This document shows positions 18,262 through 26,975 of a DNA stretch of 64,000 bases, piece by piece (position 1 is the stretch's first letter; the number at the start of each line of letters is the position of its first letter). The stretch spans positions 434,001-498,000 of the forward strand of contig CAXSZX010000001.1 of assembly GCA_964242115.1 (NCBI GenBank), read 5' to 3'. The stretch comes from BOG-908 sp964242115. Lineage in GTDB: Bacteria > Pseudomonadota > Alphaproteobacteria > Acetobacterales > Acetobacteraceae. The notes below the pieces were generated by a model. That model saw only the letters and a program-made list of their open reading frames with translations. It did no database searches and was not told the DNA's origin. The position numbers and the translations under genes are program-made.

Positions 18262-21200
18262 GTGCAGCTCACCCATCGTTTCATCGACAAGCCAATCCTG
18301 GCCACCGTCGTAAGCGTGTTCATCACGCTGATCGGGCTCGGCGCGCTCGTCTCGCTGCCGGTGGCGCAATACCCGGAGATCGTGCCGCCCACCGTGCAGG
18401 TGACCACGTCGTATCCCGGCGCCTCGGCCGAGGTGGTGAGCAAGACGGTGGCCACTCCGCTGGAGCAGGAGATCAACGGCGTCGAGAACATGCTCTACAT
18501 GAGCAGCCAGTCCACCGGCGACGGCAAGCTGACCATCACGGTCACCTTCCGCATCGGCACCGACCTCAACACTGCCCAGGTGCTCACGCAGAACCGCGTG
18601 CAGGACGCAGTCTCCCGCCTCCCGGACATCGTGCAGCGGCTGGGCGTGCGGGTGGCCAAGACCACGCCGAACATCCTGCTGGTGGCGCACCTGTTCTCGC
18701 CGGACGGCTCGCTGGACCAGATCTACATGTCCAACTACGCGACGCTGCACGTGCGCGACGCGCTGGCGCGGCTGCCCGGCATGGGCGACGTGCAGGTGTT
18801 CGGCAGCCAGGACTACGCGATGCGCATCTGGCTCGACCCGGACCGCGTGGCGGCCTACCGGCTGAACCCGGGCGAGGTGATTGCGGCGTTGCAGGCGCAG
18901 AACGTGCAGGTCTCGGCCGGCGTGCTGAACCAGCCGCCGACTCCCTCACACGAGGCGTTCCAGTTGAACGTGCAGACGCTGGGGCGGCTGTCCACGCCGG
19001 CGCAGTTCGGCCAGATCATTTTGAAGACCGATGCGCAGGGGCGGGTGACGCGGCTGCGCGATGTCGGCCGCGTGGAAGTGGGCGCGCAGGATTATGGTGC
19101 GGCCGGCTACCTCGACCGCGCGGCGGCCATCCCCATCCTGGTGTTCGCCCAGCCTGGTGCCAACTCGCTGGCCGTCGAGCACAGCGTGCGCGCCACGATG
19201 GACGAGCTGTCCAAATCCTTCCCTGCCGGCCTGGCCTACAAGATCGTCTACGATCCGACCGACTTCATCTCGAAGTCCGTCCACGAGGTGATCACCACCA
19301 TCGCCATCGCTATCGCACTTGTGGTGGCCGTGGTGATCCTGTTCCTGCAGACCTGGCGCGCCTCGCTGATCCCTGTGGTGGCGATCCCGGTTTCGCTAAT
19401 CGGCACGTTTGCGGTGCTCGCGGCGGCCGGCATCTCGCTGAACAACCTCTCGCTGTTCGGCTTGGTGTTGGCGGTGGGCATCGTGGTGGACGACGCGATC
19501 GTCGTCGTCGAGAACGTCGAACGCAACATCGCAGCCGGCTACGCGCCGCGCGCGGCCGCACACCGCACGATGGACGAGGTGGGCGGCGCGCTGATCGCGA
19601 TCGCTCTCACGCTGTGCGCGGTGTTCGTACCGGCGGCTTTTCTCTCCGGCATCTCCGGCGCGTTCTTCAAGCAGTTCGCCGTCACCATCTCCGCTTCCAC
19701 GCTGATCTCGCTGGTGGTTTCTCTGACGCTCAGCCCGGCACTGTGCGCGGTGCTGCTGCGGCCGCATGACGCGCACGCGACGCGGCCGCGCAACCTGGTG
19801 GCACGCGTCGTCGGCGGTTTCTTCGGGCTGTTCAACCGCGGCTTCGAGGCGATGTCGGACGCTTACGGCCGGCTGACGATGCGGCTGGTGCGCGCGCTGG
19901 GCCTGATGCTGGTGGCTTACGCGGCGCTGATCGCCGTCAGTGCCTGGCAGTTCTCCCGCGCACCCACCGGCTTCGTGCCGGAGCAGGACCAGGCCTACCT
20001 GATCACCGTGCTGCAGTTGCCGCCGGGTGCGACGCTCGACCGCACCAAGACGGTGCTCGACCAGGTCAACGGCATCATCCTGGCCACGCCGGGTGTGGAG
20101 CACATCGTGCCGTTTGCGGGGCTGGAGGCGACGACGTTTACCGACGCGTCCAACGCCGCCACCGTGTTCTCGGCGCTTGCCCCGTTCGAGGCACGTGCGG
20201 CGCAGGGCCTGTCGGCACAGCACATTTTGGGCGAACTACGCCGGCGCCTGTCCGTGGTGCAGGGCGCGGTGGTGCTGTCCATCATGCCGCCGCCGGTGCA
20301 GGGCATCGGCAACGCGGGCGGCTTTAAGATGATGGTGCAGGACCGCTCGGGCGTGGGCTCGCAGGCGCTGGAGGCCGCCGCGCAAAAGCTGGTGGCAGCC
20401 GCCAACAAGGACCCGGCGATCGGCGGCGCGTTCACCCTGTTCAGCACGCACACGCCGTCGGTCTACGCCGACATCGACCGGGAACGCGCGGAGAAGCTCG
20501 GGCTGGATCCGGCAACCGTGTTCAGCGCGTTGCAGCTCTACATGGGCTCCACCTACATCAACGACTTCAACTATCTCGGCCGCACCTTCGAAGTCGTCGC
20601 ACAGGCCGACGGGCCGTACCGCCGCACCATCGACGACATCGCACGCTTGCGGGTGCGCAACGCCGCCGGGGCGATGGTGCCGCTGGGCAGCGTGGCCGTT
20701 TTCCACGACGTGACCGCACCGTACCGGGTGCCGCGCTACGATTTGTTCCCGGCCGCCGAGGTGATGGGTGGTGCCGCCCCCGGTGTTTCCACCGGCACCG
20801 CGCTGCACCACATGGAGGCGCTGGCCGACCGCGTGCTGCCGAAGGGCGTGGGCTACGAGTGGACCGAGCTTGCGTTTCAGCAGGAACTGAAAGGTACGCC
20901 CACCATCTTGGTGTTCGGCGCGGCCGCGTTGTTCGTCTTCCTCGTGCTGGCTGCACAGTATGAAAGCTGGAAGCTGCCGCTCTCGGTCGTGCTGATCGTG
21001 CCGATGTGCCTGCTGGCCTCGGTGACCGGGCTGCTGCTGCGCGGCATGCCGGTGGACATACTTGCACAGATCGGCTTCGTGGTTCTTGTCGGCCTCGCGG
21101 CAAAGAACGCCATCCTGATCGTCGAATTCGCCAAGCAGGCGCAGGACGCAGGCAACTCGCCGCGCAGTGCGGCGGTGCACGCGGCACGCACGCGGTTGCG

Positions 21201-21441
21201 GCCGATCCTGATGACGTCGCTGGCGTTCATCCTCGGCGTCGCACCGTTGGTGTTCGCCACCGGTGCCGGTGCGGAGATGCGGCAGTCGCTGGGTACTGCA
21301 GTGTTCGGCGGCATGCTGGGCGTCACCGGCTTCGGGCTGCTGTTCACGCCGGCGTTCTACGCGATCATGCAGGGCGCTGCGTTGCGGCGGACGAACGTGC
21401 GGGCGGCGCGAGAAGAGGCCGTGCGGGTGGCGGCGGAGTAA
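18262..21441 (+). CDS. RND multidrug efflux transporter (HAE1/AcrB family)
   Basis: Proton-driven inner-membrane efflux pump of 1059 residues, the normal length for the HAE1 family. It starts FIDKPILATVVSVFITLIG (TM1), followed by the large periplasmic loop with PVAQYPEIVPPTVQV and a porter domain. The proton-relay pair is seen in VGIVVDDAIVVVENVER near residue 409, where AcrB has Asp407-Asp408. GFVPEQDQAYL marks the second periplasmic loop and VGLAAKNAILIVEFAK TM10. The start is GTG with a weak ribosome site in GGACAG. Together with the upstream adaptor and the downstream TetR gene it forms a drug-efflux locus. No outer-membrane TolC-like gene is present in the window. The substrate range cannot be inferred. 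Confidence 0.92.
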   Translation: MQLTHRFIDKPILATVVSVFITLIGLGALVSLPVAQYPEIVPPTVQVTTSYPGASAEVVSKTVATPLEQEINGVENMLYMSSQSTGDGKLTITVTFRIGTDLNTAQVLTQNRVQDAVSRLPDIVQRLGVRVAKTTPNILLVAHLFSPDGSLDQIYMSNYATLHVRDALARLPGMGDVQVFGSQDYAMRIWLDPDRVAAYRLNPGEVIAALQAQNVQVSAGVLNQPPTPSHEAFQLNVQTLGRLSTPAQFGQIILKTDAQGRVTRLRDVGRVEVGAQDYGAAGYLDRAAAIPILVFAQPGANSLAVEHSVRATMDELSKSFPAGLAYKIVYDPTDFISKSVHEVITTIAIAIALVVAVVILFLQTWRASLIPVVAIPVSLIGTFAVLAAAGISLNNLSLFGLVLAVGIVVDDAIVVVENVERNIAAGYAPRAAAHRTMDEVGGALIAIALTLCAVFVPAAFLSGISGAFFKQFAVTISASTLISLVVSLTLSPALCAVLLRPHDAHATRPRNLVARVVGGFFGLFNRGFEAMSDAYGRLTMRLVRALGLMLVAYAALIAVSAWQFSRAPTGFVPEQDQAYLITVLQLPPGATLDRTKTVLDQVNGIILATPGVEHIVPFAGLEATTFTDASNAATVFSALAPFEARAAQGLSAQHILGELRRRLSVVQGAVVLSIMPPPVQGIGNAGGFKMMVQDRSGVGSQALEAAAQKLVAAANKDPAIGGAFTLFSTHTPSVYADIDRERAEKLGLDPATVFSALQLYMGSTYINDFNYLGRTFEVVAQADGPYRRTIDDIARLRVRNAAGAMVPLGSVAVFHDVTAPYRVPRYDLFPAAEVMGGAAPGVSTGTALHHMEALADRVLPKGVGYEWTELAFQQELKGTPTILVFGAAALFVFLVLAAQYESWKLPLSVVLIVPMCLLASVTGLLLRGMPVDILAQIGFVVLVGLAAKNAILIVEFAKQAQDAGNSPRSAAVHAARTRLRPILMTSLAFILGVAPLVFATGAGAEMRQSLGTAVFGGMLGVTGFGLLFTPAFYAIMQGAALRRTNVRAAREEAVRVAAE

Positions 21442-21574
21442 GCAAGCAGTTCTTTTTCGAGAAAAAGAACCAAAAAGCTTTTGTCACGGCTGTCGCGGAC
21501 TCCTCCGCACGGCACAATCCAGAGAACAAAAGTTTTTTGGTTCTTTTTTTCAAAAAAGAACTGCTTACTTTCTT
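21440..21574. repeat. Intergenic paired-hairpin element, full copy
   Basis: Class A arms on both sides, GCTGTCGCGG core without partner. Overlaps the pump stop codon (TAAGCAAGCAG) and ends about 20 bp before the TetR gene. Confidence 0.95.
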
Positions 21575-21594
21575 CCCTGGAGTATCCACAACAA

Positions 21595-22206
21595 ATGTCC
21601 GGGCTACTACAGACGAAGCTACGCCGCGGCCGTCCGCCAGCGTTCGATAGAAACGGGGCGCTGCGCCAGGCGATGCGGCTGTTCTGGGACCGCGGATACG
21701 AGGGCACCTCGTTCGACGAACTGCTCGCCTGCATGGGCATCAGCGCGTCGAGCTTCCAAAATGCATTCGGCTCCAAGCAGGAGCTCTACGAGGCGGCAAC
21801 CAGGTTCTACCTCGACGAGAAAGCAGCCTGGTTCAGCGAGAACCTCGCAGAGGCGACCCATACGCGCCACGCGTTCGAGATGCTGATCGAGAACACCGCC
21901 GACGCGTTTACCGAAGGCGGCATGCCGGCCGGCTGCATGATCTCGCTGGCCGGAACGCACGCGGCGCCGGCCTGCGACCCGATCCGCGAGATGATGGTCT
22001 CGCAGCGCGCGCTCTCCGAGCGGCTGATGCGCGAGCGGTTGCAGGCTGGCATCGATCGCGGTGATTTGCCGGCGACTGCGGACACTGCGTCTCTGGCCGC
22101 GTTTTTCAGCACCGTGTTCCGTGGCATGGCCGTGCAGGCGCGTGACGGCGCCACGCGCGAAAAGCTGGTGGAGATTGGCCGGCTGGCGATGCGGGTTTGG
22201 CCATGA
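21595..22206 (+). CDS. TetR-family transcriptional regulator
   Basis: Dimeric DNA-binding repressor, probably controlling the adjacent efflux operon (inference from position). From ATG 21595 it has 203 residues. The N-terminal helix-turn-helix reads ALRQAMRLFWDRGYEGTSFD and LLACMGISASSFQNAFGSK, typical of TetR proteins, and MPAGCMISLAG begins the ligand-binding domain in the manner of the C-terminal TetR_C_16/YxaF-like group. The longer frame from 21481 is translation of the intergenic element and was rejected. GGAG lies 12 bp upstream of the chosen ATG. It lies downstream of the pump on the same strand. Confidence 0.87.
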   Translation: MSGLLQTKLRRGRPPAFDRNGALRQAMRLFWDRGYEGTSFDELLACMGISASSFQNAFGSKQELYEAATRFYLDEKAAWFSENLAEATHTRHAFEMLIENTADAFTEGGMPAGCMISLAGTHAAPACDPIREMMVSQRALSERLMRERLQAGIDRGDLPATADTASLAAFFSTVFRGMAVQARDGATREKLVEIGRLAMRVWP

Positions 22207-22212
22207 GGGGTA

Positions 22213-22345
22213 GAAAGCAAGGCCTTCTTTTCTGAAGAAAAGAAGCAAAAGACGTCTGGTTCTGCTGTCGCGGAGTCCCCCTCAGCGCGCACTCCGGGAA
22301 CAAAAGTTTTTTGGTTCTTTTTTTCAAAAAAGAACTGCTTGTTTT
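22213..22345. repeat. Intergenic paired-hairpin element, full copy between convergent genes
   Basis: Class B left arm and class A right arm, GCTGTCGCGG core one-sided. Sits 7 bp after the TetR stop and 2 bp before the stop of the opposing GGDEF-EAL gene. Confidence 0.93.
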
Positions 22346-22346
22346 G

Positions 22347-25300
22347 TCAAGACTCCGCCGTAGCCAAAAACGAAAGCCTACGCTTCGGCTCCGGCCGGCC
22401 AAACAGGTAGCCCTGTGCGTGCGTGCAGCCTTCCGCGCGCAGGATGGCCATCTGCTCAGTGTTCTCGACGCCCTCTGCCGTCACCGGGATGTTCAGGCTG
22501 CGGCCGAGACCCAGGATGGTGCGGGTGATGCTCGCAGCATCCTCCTGCTTGCAGATGTCGGAGACGAAAGAGCGGTCCATCTTGATGCGGTCGAACTGGA
22601 ACCAGCGCAGGTAGCTCAGCGACGAGAACCCGGTCCCGAAATCGTCCAGCGCTATCTTCACCCCGCAGGCGCGTATCTGGCGCAGCGTGAACAGTGCGGC
22701 GTCGTCGTCGAGCAGCATCGTCGTCTCGGTGACCTCGACTTCCACCCGCCGCGGGTCGATGCCGGTCTCGCTCAGCGCCTCCTGCAGCCGCTCGAGCAGC
22801 TCGCCGGAGCGGAACTGCATCGGCGAGACGTTGATTGCGACGGTGAGGTTGTCCGGCCAGTGTGCCGCGTCCGCGCAGGCGCGCTTCAGCGTCCAGGCGC
22901 CCAGGCGGTCGATGGTCCCGCTGTTTTCCGACAGCTTGACGAACTCGCCCGGCATGACCAGCCCGCGCGTCGGGTGGTTCCAGCGTAGCAGCGCTTCGTA
23001 GCCGACAAGCGCCGGCGGGGCGGCGGGCCGGTCGTGCCCTGTCGCCTGGTCCTGGTAGCGCTGGATGTGGACGACCGGCTGGTAGAACAGCTCCATTTCC
23101 CGGTCGGGATCCACGCGGCGCAGGTCGGCCGTCAGCGCCACGGCGCGCGCGGTGCCTTCTCCGGAGGTGCTGCCGCCCGCCCGGCCGCGGCGCTTGAGGG
23201 CGCGGCCGGCGCCCCCTTCCGGCGCTGCGCGCGTGAGGTCGATCTGCAGGCTCTTGACGATGCGGTCCCGCCCGGCCGCCTTGGCCTCGTAGAGAGCGTC
23301 GTCTGCCCGGCCCACCAGGGATTCCCAGTCGTCGCCGCACACCGCCGAGGCCAGCCCGATGGAACAGGTGACGCGGATGGTGTGGCCGCACGCGGTCTCG
23401 AAGACCTCGTCGCGGAAGGTGTCGTGGAACGCCGTCACCCGCTCGCCGCCGCTGCGGTCGGCGTCCTCGATGATGATGAGTATCTCCTCGCCGCCGTAGC
23501 GCCCGACGCAATCGGTGGGCCTGACGACCGTGCGGGCCAGCTCGCCCACGCGTCGGAGCACCTGGTCGCCGTCGAGGTGGCCGTACTCGTCGTTGACGCG
23601 CTTGAAGTGGTCGATGTCGATCAGCGCCACGAGCAGCTCGCCGTCGGCCATCACCCGCGACAGCTTGCCGGCCAGCCGGCTTTCGATCTCCGAACGGTTC
23701 AGCAGGCCGGTCAGGCTGTCATGCGCCGCCTGGTGCTGCAGCTGCCGCGTGGCGTCGTCGATCAGGCGCCGAAGCTTGGCCTGGCGGGCGAGGATACGCT
23801 TGAAGCGCAGGCGCACCGCCCCGTAGACCAGCGCGATGGCACAGAGCAGCCACAGGCATTCCGACCACCAGTGCCGCCACCAGGGGTAGCCGATGTCGAT
23901 GGGCAGGCTCGCCGGCGGCGAGGCGAGGTGGGTGAGTTCGTCGTAGGCGACCACGCTGAGCACGTGGCGGCCGGGCGGGATGAACGGGTAGCGCACGAGC
24001 CCCGATTGGGATTCCGCCCAGCCGGCATCGACCCCGGACAGCCGGTAGCGGAAGGTCACCGAGTTTTCCGCCCCGTAGCTCGACGTGCCGAACTGCACGG
24101 AGATGGCGTCCTGGGTGAACGGCAGCGAGCGGCCCAGCACCGGGCGGCCGCCGACCGTCTCGCCGCTGACGAACGCACGCAGCTTGCGGTCGGCGAACAG
24201 CCAGTTGGGGTCGAGCAGGTGCGAGAGCCCCTGGCTGGTGACGATCCAGACCGAGCCGTCGGGATCCTCGCGGATGCCGAGCTGGTCCACGTCGTCGGAG
24301 ACCAGCCCGGCATCGGAGTCGACCGACACCCATCGCTGGCCGTCGAACACCGAGACGCCGAGTGCGGTGCCTGCCCAGACCCAGCCCCTGTGGTCCACCA
24401 TCACCGCGATGATGCTGTTGGTGCGGGTGTCCGACGTCTTGATCGCCTCGTAGGAGAGGACCGAGCCGGCGGTGAGCACCAGGCGGTAGAGGCCGCCGAA
24501 GCCGCCCACCCACATGTCGTTGCCCCGGCCGCGGGCCAGCGCCAGCGGCTCGAACCCGCCGCCCGGCCAAGCGCCGTGCACCGCTGTGTCTGAGCCGTCT
24601 GCGCGCCGCCACCGCAGGTGTGCGTTGCTGAGGTAGTAGGCGCCGTCCGCACCGTCGCTCGCCATGCTGACGACGGGCGCCTGGGGACCATGACCCAGCG
24701 TGGGCTGCAGTGCGGCGCCCAGATGGTCCTCCACCCTGAACAGCCCGCCAACCGTGCCGATCCAGATCGCGTCGTCCGTCCCGGGCAGGATGGCGTTGAC
24801 CGGTGGCAGGTGGAGCGGGGTGGTCTGGCCGGATTGCGGGTCGAACACCCTGACCCCCTCGTCGGCGTAACTGCGCCACAGCCGGCCGTGCGGCCCGATG
24901 GCGACAGCGAAGGAGGAGCCCGGCAACACGCGGGCGACCCGCAGCGCGCCGGAGCGCCTGACGATCTCGTCCACGCCAGTGTCGGTGGACACCCACAGCG
25001 ACCCGTCCGGTCCGCGCGCCGTCTGCCAGGCCACTCCGTCCGACAACCCGTCGGCTTTTTCCACCGTCTCCCAATGGCCGTAGCCGAGCCAGCGGACCAG
25101 GCCGCGCCCCAGTATCTGGAACCACAGCTGTCCGGTGCTGTCGGTCAGCATGCTCACGATGATGCCGGACGGCGCACCGTCTTCGACGCTGAGTTCGTGC
25201 CAGCCGTCCGGGCGCAGTACCGCCAGGCCGTGATCTGCCTGGGTCAGGAGGGTGCCGTCCGGCGCCCTGAACAGGCCGAGCTTGGTCGTATAGTTCGCGT

Positions 25301-26138
25301 AGCTGCCGCCCTGATCGGGCAACTCGGTGATGCTGCTCTGGCCGGAGACGGGGTCGAGGTCGCCGACTGAGGTCAGCGACCTGGCCAGGACGTGGCCGGC
25401 AGGCCCGGCGGTGACGTCGACCCAGCCGCCATGCTGGCTGCCGCCCAGGTTGTAGCACCGTACCGCGCCGGGATCGGCCGCGCAGATGCGCCCGTCGTCG
25501 AAGGTCTCCCACAGGCGGCCGGCAACAGAGAACACCGCCTTGCTGCCACGCAGGAGGTCGGCTTCCTTCGGGCCGTACATCATCGGCTCCAGGCGCGGCG
25601 GCCCGGACTCCGGCAGGACCACGCGCTGCGTCCGTTCCTCGGTCAAAAGCACCAGCCCGTCACGCCAGCGCGTCAGGCGGCGAACGCCTTCGTTGTAGAA
25701 TGTCTGTCCCGGATGCTGGACCGCCTGAAAGCTCAGGGCCTCGGGCGAATGCGAAAGGCCCGCAGGCTTGTTCGAGACGAGCACTTCGTCAGCGTAGCCA
25801 ACCGCGATCCGTCCGTCGGTCGCCATTGCAATGGCGTAGACGACGCCGCCTTGGCGTAGACCCTGTTCAACGCCGAGGTTGAGAAACCGCCTGCCGTCGT
25901 AAGAGAAGACGCCGTGTTCAGTGCACACGAGTATGAAACCGGACGGGTCTTGCAACATGCAAGAACCACCCAGGCTCAATAGCCCCTGGTTGATGTTGTA
26001 GAGCTGGAACTCGGATCGGTCGGCTCGAACGGGGCCGTTCCAAAGAAAGACCAGCGCGACACTAACGAGTAGAACATCTCGAACTACCCTCATCGGTAGT
26101 CGAATGACTGCCATTGCACACGACATGCCCCGGTTCAC
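22347..26138 (-). CDS. Periplasmic beta-propeller sensor with GGDEF and EAL domains
   Basis: Membrane-anchored cyclic-di-GMP protein of 1263 residues. Order: signal peptide (about 1-39), a periplasmic two-component-regulator propeller (about 45-680), a Y_Y_Y domain (VTFRYRLSGVDAGW), a transmembrane helix near 795-815 (WLLCAIALVYGAVRL), a short coiled coil, GGDEF and EAL. The GGDEF site reads RYGGEEIL, with a canonical RxxD inhibitory site (RPTD) five residues before it. The EAL domain keeps YEALLRW, INVSP, EVTETTM, LDDFGTGFSS, IKMDRSF, AEGVEN and HAQGYLFGRP, so phosphodiesterase activity is likely. The start could be the GTG at 26138 or ATGs at 26126 and 26114. A small secreted protein gene precedes it on the same strand. 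Confidence 0.9.
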   Translation of the reverse strand: MNRGMSCAMAVIRLPMRVVRDVLLVSVALVFLWNGPVRADRSEFQLYNINQGLLSLGGSCMLQDPSGFILVCTEHGVFSYDGRRFLNLGVEQGLRQGGVVYAIAMATDGRIAVGYADEVLVSNKPAGLSHSPEALSFQAVQHPGQTFYNEGVRRLTRWRDGLVLLTEERTQRVVLPESGPPRLEPMMYGPKEADLLRGSKAVFSVAGRLWETFDDGRICAADPGAVRCYNLGGSQHGGWVDVTAGPAGHVLARSLTSVGDLDPVSGQSSITELPDQGGSYANYTTKLGLFRAPDGTLLTQADHGLAVLRPDGWHELSVEDGAPSGIIVSMLTDSTGQLWFQILGRGLVRWLGYGHWETVEKADGLSDGVAWQTARGPDGSLWVSTDTGVDEIVRRSGALRVARVLPGSSFAVAIGPHGRLWRSYADEGVRVFDPQSGQTTPLHLPPVNAILPGTDDAIWIGTVGGLFRVEDHLGAALQPTLGHGPQAPVVSMASDGADGAYYLSNAHLRWRRADGSDTAVHGAWPGGGFEPLALARGRGNDMWVGGFGGLYRLVLTAGSVLSYEAIKTSDTRTNSIIAVMVDHRGWVWAGTALGVSVFDGQRWVSVDSDAGLVSDDVDQLGIREDPDGSVWIVTSQGLSHLLDPNWLFADRKLRAFVSGETVGGRPVLGRSLPFTQDAISVQFGTSSYGAENSVTFRYRLSGVDAGWAESQSGLVRYPFIPPGRHVLSVVAYDELTHLASPPASLPIDIGYPWWRHWWSECLWLLCAIALVYGAVRLRFKRILARQAKLRRLIDDATRQLQHQAAHDSLTGLLNRSEIESRLAGKLSRVMADGELLVALIDIDHFKRVNDEYGHLDGDQVLRRVGELARTVVRPTDCVGRYGGEEILIIIEDADRSGGERVTAFHDTFRDEVFETACGHTIRVTCSIGLASAVCGDDWESLVGRADDALYEAKAAGRDRIVKSLQIDLTRAAPEGGAGRALKRRGRAGGSTSGEGTARAVALTADLRRVDPDREMELFYQPVVHIQRYQDQATGHDRPAAPPALVGYEALLRWNHPTRGLVMPGEFVKLSENSGTIDRLGAWTLKRACADAAHWPDNLTVAINVSPMQFRSGELLERLQEALSETGIDPRRVEVEVTETTMLLDDDAALFTLRQIRACGVKIALDDFGTGFSSLSYLRWFQFDRIKMDRSFVSDICKQEDAASITRTILGLGRSLNIPVTAEGVENTEQMAILRAEGCTHAQGYLFGRPEPKRRLSFLATAES

Positions 26139-26305
26139 AGACTCCTAGAGTCGCAAACCGAGAATAGTTCTGGGCCGGACGACCGCAGGCTAGCTACAAA
26201 GAGGAAAAAAACAACCCCCGCGTGCTTCCTGCGGTCGTCTGTACAAACAATAATGAATGATCTTGGCGTTTTGCCTTGAGGCACACCCAGGATCGCAGCC
26301 TGCGC

Positions 26306-26503
26306 TCAGGGGTAGTGGTGCATGATCCCCGGCAGCGGATCGCTATCCATGCTGGCAACGTGCGACTGGCTGGTGGGCTGGTTGCCGGCGACCTGAATGA
26401 CAGCCGCGTTTGACTGGAAAGGAATTGCCACCGACGCGATGACGAGGAAGGCCACAGCTAGTCCGGACCGGCGTGCAATGAGGCCCTGCGAACGATCGAT
26501 CAT
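26306..26503 (-). CDS. Small secreted protein, unknown function
   Basis: A 65-residue frame with a strong export signal: a basic N-terminus (MIDRSQGLIARR), a hydrophobic core (LAVAFLVIASVAIPF) and a likely cleavage site after QSNA. That would leave a mature peptide of about 30 residues rich in Gln, Ser and His, ending HHYP with no cysteine. Support for a real gene: GGAG 8 bp before the ATG, a promoter-like TTGCAA-16-TATTAT upstream, and a location in a lower-GC island where chance frames are shorter. It lies 167 bp upstream of the propeller-GGDEF-EAL gene on the same strand. Function is not recognised. A link to the neighbouring sensor is speculation. Confidence 0.6.
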   Translation of the reverse strand: MIDRSQGLIARRSGLAVAFLVIASVAIPFQSNAAVIQVAGNQPTSQSHVASMDSDPLPGIMHHYP

Positions 26504-26520
26504 GAGGAATACTCCGCTGC

Positions 26521-26539
26521 GCCGAACAAATTATTCGGC
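26521..26539. promoter_or_regulatory. Perfect inverted repeat in leader of the small secreted gene
   Basis: GCCGAA and TTCGGC separated by 7 bp, lying between the predicted -10 box and the ribosome site of the gene at 26503. It could be an operator or an RNA hairpin. Confidence 0.4.
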
Positions 26540-26547
26540 ATACCAGG

Positions 26548-26575
26548 ATAATAACGCAGGCAGCGGCTTTTGCAA
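26548..26575 (-). promoter_or_regulatory. Predicted sigma-70-type promoter
   Basis: On the minus strand, TTGCAA (26575-26570) and TATTAT (26553-26548) are separated by 16 bp, placed 45 bp before the start codon of the small secreted protein. It stands in an AT-rich stretch unlike the surrounding GC-rich DNA. Confidence 0.45.
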
Positions 26576-26849
26576 CAAGTAAAACGAGAGAATACGAAAA
26601 AAATGTGAGCGCGTGTCAGGTGTAGAAAAACTTAAACAACAGTATATCTTTTTTGAAGTGCCGTTTTGGTAATTGGCTATGCTATGTCTATTGTATAAGA
26701 TTTATCGCTAGACTTGGATAGTTACAGGTTGACGCAGTGTGCCCGGCTTGGGAACTACGTCGGCAAGCATCAAGCGGATGCGCTAGGCTATGTTTGCAAC
26801 GATCATAGTCGAGCTGCTGCTATGTCATCGGACACGACTGCGCAGCGCC

Positions 26850-26968
26850 CGAAGCAGGCGGTTCTTTTTGAAAGAAAGAACCGGAAAACTTTTGGTCCTG
26901 GTGCTAATCGCCTTAGGGTAGTGTCCCTTAGGCGCAATAAACGTTATTGGTTCTTCTTCAGAAGAACC
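26850..26968. repeat. Intergenic paired-hairpin element, degraded copy
   Basis: Class A left arm (GGTTC/GAACC) with AAAACTTTTGG. The core is replaced by unrelated sequence, and the right arm is reduced to GGTTCTTCTTCAGAAGAACC, a perfect short hairpin. It ends 8 bp from the lactate permease stop codon. Confidence 0.85.
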
Positions 26969-26975
26969 GGTGACG

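Larger units (their letters stand above)
26504..26975. other. AT-rich gene-free stretch
   Basis: About 470 bp of visibly lower GC than the rest of the window, with no credible frame other than spurious ones through the intergenic element. It holds the promoter and inverted repeat above and one element copy. The low GC may mean a regulatory region or acquired DNA. Confidence 0.6.
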
